Shown piece after piece: positions 26,689-36,383 of a DNA stretch of 64,000 nucleotides. A model generated the notes under the pieces. It worked only from the letters and a program-made list of their open reading frames with translations. It was not told where the DNA came from and did not search any database. Made by a program: the position numbers and the translations under genes. Source of the stretch: Actinostola sp. cb2023 (lineage: Eukaryota > Cnidaria > Anthozoa > Actiniaria > Actinostolidae); NCBI GenBank assembly GCA_033675265.1, contig JAUJYZ010001260.1:789501-853500 (forward strand), written 5' to 3'. Within the stretch, counting starts at the first letter, position 1; every line of letters begins with the position of its first letter.

Positions 26689-29600
26689 CTATTTCCCTGA
26701 TGATGGGTCAATTGACCCGAAAGCTCGGAGTCCATTAAACTTCAAAATCGTGTAGAAGAAACTATGTTTATCTTCAAATAATGAATAATCCTACACACAA
26801 ACAATCTCTAAATCATCATCATCCTTGTCTTTGCCATGATTACCCCTATCATCATCATCATCCTTGTCTTTGCCATGATTACCCCTATCATCATCATCAT
26901 CCTTGCCATGATTACCTCTATCATCATCATCATAGATAGATAGATAGACACCTTTATTTAAACTCAAATAAAACAGCAGGGTAGTCCAGTCAGTCATCCT
27001 TGTCTTTGCCATGATTACTCCTATCATCATCATCATCCTTGCCATGATTACCTCTATCATCATCATCCTCTTCTTCCTCACATATTTGTTTGTCCACATC
27101 AATAACACATGTCTACGTTGATGTCTCTATCAGGTCTTGTCGTATCACCAACATGAAGTGGTATCGCTATCTTACTCAAGAGATGATCGTTTCCTGCTAT
27201 CAGTTGGAGACTACAGAGAATGTTCTGTTATTGTATGGAGCACTAGTACCTATGATATAGTCACGTCATCCTTTGCTCGTCAACCAATACATGACCTTCA
27301 GTGGGATCCATTTAGAGTTAATGAGTTTTCATCAGTAGGACACAATGGATCAGTTGTGTTTTGGTTACTGGATGAAACATCACTCTCAGTAAATCTCAAT
27401 GTGAGTGTAATAATAATTGATCAATGTTATTAGCCTTTTGCATGAAACACTGGTAACAACATATACATTTTTGCATGGAGAAGTATGATATTGTTTTAGG
27501 GCACACCATTTCTGTATATTTACTGCAGAACATGGAATATTTAACTAATTAGTACAACATTATACATTAATATACTCATTTCGATAAAGTTAGTCACCCG
27601 AAAAGCTTCGAAGGTGAGACCAAGAAGGACCATGGGTACGTACATTTTAACCAACCCAGGATCCTCATCGGTCTCACCTTCGAAGCTTTACGGGTGACTA
27701 ACTTTATTGAAATGAGTGTATACACGTATCATCGTCTACACAAACAGTCCCATAATTCTCTGCACACACACTAGTTAGCAGATGTCTAAACACCTGCTAA
27801 CTATACATCTCCATACATCCCTGCACCCAGTAGTCAGAGTAGCCATGTATCATCATCTACACAAACAGTCCCATAATTCTCTGCACACACACTAGTTAGC
27901 AGATGTCTAAACACCTGCTAACTATACATCTCCATACATCCCTGCACCCAGTAGTCAGAGTAGCCATGTATCATCATCTACACAAACAGTCCCATAATTC
28001 TCTGCACACACACTAGTTAGCAGATGTTTAAACACCTGCTAACCTCCATACATCCCTGCACCCAGTAGTCAGAGTAGCCATGTATCATCATCTACACAAA
28101 CAGTCCCATAATTCTCTGCACACACACTAGTTAGCAGATGTCTAAACACCTGCTAACTATACATCCCCATACATCCCTGCGCCCAGTAGTCAGAGTAGCC
28201 ATGTATCATCATCTACACAAACAGTCCCATAATTATCTGCACACACACTAGTTAGCAGATGTCTAAACACCTGCTAACTATACATCTCCATACATCCCTG
28301 CACTCAGTAGTCAGAATAGCCATGTATCATCATCTACACAAACAGTCCCATAATTCTCTGCACACACACTAGTTAGCAGATGTCTAAACACCTGTTAACT
28401 ATACATCTCCATACATCCCTGCACCCAGTAGTCAGAGTAGCCATGTATCATCATCTACACAAACAGTCCCATAACTCTCTGCACACACACTAGTTAGCAG
28501 ATGTCTAAACACCTGCTAACTACATCTCCATACATCCCTGCACTCAGTAGTCAGAATAGCCATGTATCATCATCATCTACACAAACAGTCCCATAATTCT
28601 CTGCACACACACTAGTTAGCAGATGTCTAAACACCTGCTAACTATACATCTCCATACATCCCTGCGCCTAGTAGTCAGAGTAGCCATGTATCATCATCTA
28701 CACAAACAGTCCCATAATTCTCTGCACACACACTAGTTAGCAGATGTCTAAACACCTGCTAACTATACATCTCCATACATCCCTGCGCCTAGTAGTCAGA
28801 GTAGCCATGTATCATCATCTACACAAACAGTCCCATAATTCTCTGCACACACACTAGTTAGCAGATGTCTAAACACCTGCTAACTATACATCCCCATACA
28901 TCCCTGCACCCAGTAGTCAGAGTAGCCATGTATCATCATCTACACAAACAGTCCCATCATTCTCTGCACACACACTAGTTAGCAGATGTCTAAACACCTG
29001 CTAACTATACATCTCCATACATCCCTGCACCCAGTAGTCAGAGTAGCCAATCAAATGTTGCTAGCTTAGTTTGACAACCCTGGCTTCAAGGTCTATATAA
29101 TGATTATCTTCATCCATGTAGATGCATGAGCCAGATGTTCCTGGTGATATGTTTACTACCAAGGCTGTAAGTATTTAGGTTGATTTCTATATAGAAGGAC
29201 AGTTAAAGAGGTTGCAGTGTTCATATATTGTATGAGAGGAGGGGCAAGTTGTTGTATGAAGGGAAAGCTTCTGTTTCTCAATTAGAAACCAGTCAAATTT
29301 CAAAATCAACACCACCTTCGTAAGTTCCATCTACCAATTTTTTTAATGTTTATTTGAACCACATTGTCAAGGCTCCTTCATTACTTAGTAGGATCACGTA
29401 AGATGTTATTGAAACCCTGGACTTGCCACAAGTCGACCACACTTTTTAATCTGATAGCGATCGACGAAGTCGTGAGAATGAGCGAGCGATGAAGTTGCGA
29501 GTGGTTGACCGTTTCCCAAGAGATAGGAAAAAGAGGGAAAACGGACTTTGAGAAAGTCTATTGAAACCCCTGGGATATCAGATGTTGGTGCTTGACATTG

Positions 29601-32600
29601 CTTGTGGCCCTAATCTGTAGAGATAATGGTGACCTTCTTACATCCTTGTAGGATGAACAATCAGGACATTTTACATCAGTTTGTTATGCTGCTGATGGTA
29701 TACTATATACAGCAACTAGTGATGGTAAGCTTTCATTCATTTATTCACCCATCCATCTATACGTCAATTTACCCATTTGTCCATTTACCCATTCAACTAT
29801 TTGTCCATTTACCCATTCATCTATTTGTCCATTTACCCATTCATCTATTTGTCCATTTACCCATTCATCTATTGGTCCATTTACCCATCCATCTATTTGT
29901 CCATTTACCCATTCATCTATTAGTCCATTTACCCATCCATCTATTTGTCCATTTACCCATTCATCTATTTGTCCATTTACCCATCCATCTATTTGTCCAT
30001 TTACCCATTCAACTATTTGTCCATTTACCCATTCATCTATTTGTCCATTTACCCATTCATCTATTTGTCCATTTACCCATCCATCTATTTGTCCATTTAC
30101 CCATCCATCTATTTGTCCATTTACCCATTCAACTATTTGTCCATTTACCCATTCATCTATTTGTCCATTTTTATTTGTCCATTTACCCATCCATCTATTT
30201 GTCCATTTACCCATCCATCTATTTGTCCATTTACCCATCCATCTATTTGTCCATTTACCCATCCATCTATTTGTCCATTTACCCATCCATCTATTTGTCC
30301 ATTTACCCATCCATCTATTTCATTTACCCATCCATCTATTTGTCCATTTACCCATCCATCTATTTGTCCATTTACCCATCCATCTATTTGTCCATTTACC
30401 CATCCATCTATTTGTCCATTTACCCATTCATCTATTTGTCCATTTACCCATTCATCTATTTGTCCATTTACCCATTCATCTATTTGTCCATTTACCCATT
30501 CATCTATTTGTCCATTTATCTATTTTCCATCATATCTATTTGTCCATTTACCCATCCATCTATTTGTCCATTTACCCATCCATCTATTTGTCCATTTACC
30601 CATCCATCTATTTGTCCATTTATCCATTCATCTGTTGTTCATTTCCCCCTTTTGTTCATTCCTTCCTTCCTTCCAACCATTGTCCCATTGTTCATCTATG
30701 AATACATCAATTAATATTATATGTGATTATTCATTAATCAAAGTTAACAGGGAGATAAGTGGTCAGCGATTTCATGCCGCAGATTATGAGTTGACGCATG
30801 ATTGCTCAGACCTCGTGGTGTCTTGGCTTGCTCGCTTCGCTGGTTGCTTTGTTGCCTACATTGTTGCTCTTTGCATAGTTCTGGGTTTATCAATTTGTTG
30901 TCACACTTTTCCTACCATGTTCAGCCTTTTTCACTTCCATGTGTAGTTACATACAAGTGGTACGTCTGTCTTATCTTGTCTTTGTAGGCTTGGTATTTGC
31001 CTGGGACACACAACAGAATAAGTGTTTCATTCACTGGAAGGCTGATTCAGCTGAAATAGGTACAGTACTTTAATATGTAATATTAACAGAGTCGATTTGT
31101 GGCCAACAGAGATCTAGTGCCAACAGAGATCTAGTGCCAACAGAGATCTAGTGCCAACAGAGATCTAGTGCCAACAGAGATCTAGTGCCAACAGAGATCT
31201 AGTGCCAACAGAGATCTAGTGCCAACAGAGATCTAGTGCCAACAGAGATCTAGTGCCAACAGAGATCTAGTGCCAACAGAGATCTAGTGCCAACAGAGAT
31301 CTAGTGCCAACAGAGATTTCTTAGCACACAGCTTCTGGCTAATTCGGGTGGCTGCTTTCCAAATCTGTGCCACCTATATTTGAAAGTATTTTTGTAGGCT
31401 ATTTGTGTAGCCATATATAGATATATGTAATTTATTACTAGATGTGCTAGTGTTTGGTCATGATCATCTGATCACTGGTGGGTGTTCTGGTAATCTCAAG
31501 ATATGGTCGGTAGCAGGTGTAGCAAGTATTAAAATGCAAGGAGATAACTACAGGTACAGTTATACACCCATACACCTAATTCAACAACAGGAGTGTTATT
31601 ACTTGGCAACAACAGGAGTGTTATTACTTGGCATATTATAGTATTAATATTAATATTATAGTATTTTATTTTTATTTTTTTTATTTTTTTTATTTTTTAA
31701 TAATCCTCTAGTTTTTAGTTCTTTTTCTTATGGCCACAAATCGACACCTGGGTACCAAGGCACATGCGCTCTGTGCCGCTGAGGAAACCGTAGGCTCACT
31801 GCTGAAGCCTGTTGAGTGAACGCTTATAGACCATCTTGTTCAATTGAATACTGTGTGTCCACTTATTGAAGGTTCCTTTTGAATGTACTTTCTTCAAACA
31901 TCACTCTTGTCTTAATTCTACTGTCATTGACCAAATAGTTCGGTTCTTCCACAGTAAATATGGGTGGGAAATTTCAGCCCACCCCATTTGCCACTCAATA
32001 GAGGGTCGGGGTCTGCTTAATACAGGTTTTACTGTGTAGCTGAATGGTTAGGCTCACTTTCAGCTCATTAGGGTGTCGTTTGTGCCTTAGCCTCCCTCAG
32101 CCTCCCCCACTGGGGCACACCAACACCACGTCTCGAGATCGAGCCTACTGCATGGTTTGAGTTGATGAACAATCAAGGCATTATTTTATTCTTCCTAGAA
32201 TTAACAGTGAAAGCCTTGTCATGGACGATGAGATGACCATGGATGGTGCTGTTATTTCTGCATCTTTTGATGATGTTCTACAGACGGTACAAAGTTGTAT
32301 TTTCTACTCAAGCTTGAGTTGCCTTTTAACAGTGTTACATTCTGCCACCAGGGGATTATCGGTACTACCATGGGAACCCTGTGGTATGTTAACTGGAGTG
32401 AGAGGACAAGTATACGACTGGTCAGTGGTCATACACAAGAGGTATGTGTTTTAGGAGTTAACGGTACTATGATGTACTCTTGACTGTTTAAAGCCTGATT
32501 TTTCACTAAGATGCAAATATAAGCGAAAGCAGTAGAATGTCAAGCAGAAGAAATCAGAAGATTTTATTGTGTTTGTACTTTTGCTTTTGTTTATGCTTGC

Positions 32601-35600
32601 ATCAGGCCTGTTTCCACAATGAATTATAAAATAACTATAATATAACACGCGCTCTGATTAATAATAATGGACGATGATGAAATAGATGATGTTTGAAGAA
32701 AGTACATTCAAAAGGAACCTTCAATAAGCGGACACACAGTATTCAATTGAACAAGATGATCTATAAGCGTTCACTCAACAGGCTTCAGTAATGAGCCTAC
32801 GGTTTCCTCTGCGGCACAGAGTGCATGCGCCTTCGTACCCAGGCCAAAGGATGCATATTCCGTGTGCTCTATGAGAGCACAGTGCACGCGCGCGCAGATA
32901 TTCAAACATTTTTGCAACGAACAAATTGAAAACTTGCTTTAAAATCTTACTTGTATTTTATAAAAGAAATAGAAAACGAGGCAGCGTGCTCTATCGAGTT
33001 ATAGAAGCATGCGGGAATTGGAAGAAGACGAGAGAAGTGCTAGGAGAAGCACGAGGCGTTAATACCCCTTGTACTTGCGCTTGTCACTAGTGAGAAGCAG
33101 GCATATTAATGGTGTTTTTTTGTTCAGATCACATCTGTGGTGTTTAGTGCAACTGATGACAAGTACTTTGCAACATGTGGTTCTGATGGTGTACTTCATT
33201 TGTGGACTACTGATAACTTAGAACACTTACAGTTCCAGGTCATCAACCAGGTCTGTAGATGCCACTGTACCCCCACCAACCCTAGGGGGTCCGCATTACC
33301 CCTCAGTAACCACACCCAAATCACCCGTAAAGATGGGGCGTAATCTATCCAAAACGAACTGCATTGTTAATATTTCTGAATTCTATTGCTAATTCCCTGG
33401 ATATTTAAAGTACAAAGACGCAGTGACCATGTTGGTAGTACCAACAATAGAAGCTGATGAAGAATGCTTTGTTATCAGGCACCAACAGGGCTGCCATGAC
33501 GTCCCGTCCAAACCAGCAATAAACATTAGAAGTTTTATTGAGCATACCTGCTCAGTGCCCCACCCAAAAGCACCCAATTATTTCACTCATGTGTATCGGG
33601 TGTATCAATTGGATCTTGTGTCTTCTTGCATGTGGTCAAAGTGATTTTGTTTCCACTAGAGCTGCAACTGTGTGGCCTTCTGTCCAGTACCTGAAGTTGC
33701 TGCTACCAAAACTGTTGTAAACCAAGGCCAGACCGTGGCTACAGTACTTCCACAGTCATCCCCTGAAACACGTGATTCCATGAACCAATCACATTGCGTT
33801 GCAGGCTACGGTGACGGTACTGTGAGGATGTTTGACTTGGGTCGTGTGGAGATGATTATGAAGATGCAACCACATGGTGCGTCTGTCACCCATATTGCAT
33901 TTTCACCTGATGGTGAGTGGTATACGGTATATCAAACTGTACTTGCAGTACGGCGGTATACAGTGGAACCTCTATATAAAGGACCTCTATTAAGCGGCCA
34001 CTCTCCATTCAGCGGCCACTTTTCAAGGTCCTGATTTTTTTTGTCAGTCAAGCTCGGTAAATTTTACCTCTATATAACGGCCACTTTGCAAAGTCCCGAG
34101 GGTGGTCGTTATATAGAGGTTCCACTGTATTTCTAAGTGGCTAGACGGCTACAAGACGGACTTTCAGTACAGGGTATTCTGCAGTTTAGCCTCTATGAGT
34201 ACAATCACAGTACGAGAAGAATCAATCTGTTTGCGTTATTCATATTTTACTGAACGAATACAACAATCCTCTAATTACTCGGTGGTTAGTATGTATGCAG
34301 TGTATATTAGTTGATTGTTTATTATGTTGACAGGACGTGTGATAATCAGTGGTGCGAGTGATGGCATCATAGCCATAAGCAGCCCATCTACTGGTTTAAC
34401 AGTTCGTCTACTCAATGATCATAAAGGAGCACCTATCACTGATTTGCATTCCACCCTAAGGGTAAGTAGTGTTCATTACCTGAATGATCATAAAGGAGCA
34501 CCTATCACTGATTTGCACTCCACCCTAAGGGTAAGTAGTGTTCATTACCTGAATGATCATAAAGGAGCACCTATCACTGATTTGCACTCCACCCTAAGGG
34601 TAAGTAGTGTTCATTACCTGAATGATCATAAAGGAACACCTATCACTGATTTGCACTCCACCCTAAGGGTAAGTAGTGTTCATTACCTGAATGATCATAA
34701 AGGAGCACCTATCACTGATTTGCACTCCACCCTAAGGGTAAGTAGTGTTCATTACCTGAATGATCATAAAGGAACACCTATCACTGATTTGCACTCCACC
34801 CTAAGGGTAAGTAGTGTTCATTACCTGAATGATCATAAAGGAGCACCTATCACTGATTTGCACTCCACCCTAAGGGTAAGTAGTGTTCATTACCTGAATG
34901 ATCATAAAGGAACACCTATCACTGATTTGCACTCCACCCTAAGGGTAAGTAGTGTTCATTACCTGAATGATCATAAAGGAGCACCTATCACTGATTTGCA
35001 CTCCACCCTAAGGGTAAGTAGTGTTCATTACCTGAATAGTTAGTTACATTGTCCAGACACATAATTATGCCGGCAATGCCACGATTTTGCGGTGTTTACT
35101 TCCAATTTGCAAGTGGTCATATTGCAGCAGCATTGTCAGCAATACCTAATTTCATGTATCGACCTCTATTAAGGAGCATCCTCTATTAAGCGGCCACCCT
35201 CTATTAAGCTGCCACCCTCTATTAAGCGGCCACCCTCTAGTAGTGACTCCAACATACCTGCGAATGTATTCATTTTTTAAACTCGCTCGTATCGCGTCAA
35301 AAACACTCGGATATTTCTGCATTTCCATGTAATAACTATCTAGGCTAAGGGTGTATTCAAAATTTTATTTTTCAGTCGCGTTTGCCGTTACGATTTTCTA
35401 ACAGTGGACACATAATATTGTCCTCCTGTTCACTCAAAAATCGTACGATTTCTACGAAACTTCAGATTCTTGTTAAATAGATTGTCATAATTTTGTCTGC
35501 TGGGTTTTAAAAAAATCTCTCGACTGCAAGTTGCGCGGCCTAAAAACTGACCATAAAAATAATGCCGCGCAACTTGCAGTCGAGAGATTTTTTGGCAGAC

Positions 35601-36334
35601 AAAATTATGACAATCTATTTAACAGAATGTAGTCTCCGAAATCGTACGATTTTTAAGAGGACAATATTATGAAAAACCTCTATTAGAAAATCGGCCCCAA
35701 ACGCCTCTAAAATTTTAATACGGCTTTAAAAGCCTACTAAATTAAGCGGACCGATACCCTCTATTACAAAATGCACTCGCAATTATGTTGGAGTCACCTT
35801 TTAAAAAGCGGCCAGTTTTCAAAGTCCCGAATTGAGTTTCACTCATACAAACTCTGCATTTGCTACCTCTATTTAAAAGCAGCCAACCTCTATTAATCGG
35901 CCAGTTATCAAAGTCCCCAGGGTGGCTGCTTAATAGAGGTTGGACTGTATGTTGGAACTGGAAGCTCGTCAATACAATCAGGGATCAGAAGGTTGTATTT
36001 TGCTTCCAATTATATAATTCTGTAGCTTTTGTGTCTGTTTTACAAGCTTTTTTTCTGATTCCGCTTCTGACGCTCCGACATTAGTGACAATCTGGCATTT
36101 AATAGAATCTCAAATGAGTCTAATGATTTCCCTGATTGTTAGGATAACCAATACAGTGTGTCTGGTCCCATGCTATGGCTGGCAGCGAGCAAAGACAGTA
36201 GAGTAAGCATATGGAGTGCTAAATGGTCCCAAGATTTCTGTGAGCTTGTTGATTGGTTGTCTTTCCCTACACCATCTATTGCACCAGATGGAAGAGCACT
36301 ACGTAGAGGAGACCTGGTAAGTCCTACATCTACA

Positions 36335-36383
<49 letters not shown>

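Noticed and set aside
27722..29045. CRISPR-like regular repeats of about 121 bp
   Set aside because: There are no variable spacers, the whole unit is repeated, and this is animal DNA. It is an ordinary tandem array.
29626..30946. Long open frames on both strands encoding [12 protein letters not shown] repeats
   Set aside because: They follow from a 24-bp minisatellite whose length is a multiple of three. No start context, no conserved domain, and they lie between WDR90 exons 25 and 26.
33423..33644. Open frame between WDR90 exons 30 and 31
   Set aside because: No splice phase joins it to neighbouring exons, and the conserved protein continues directly from exon 30 to exon 31.
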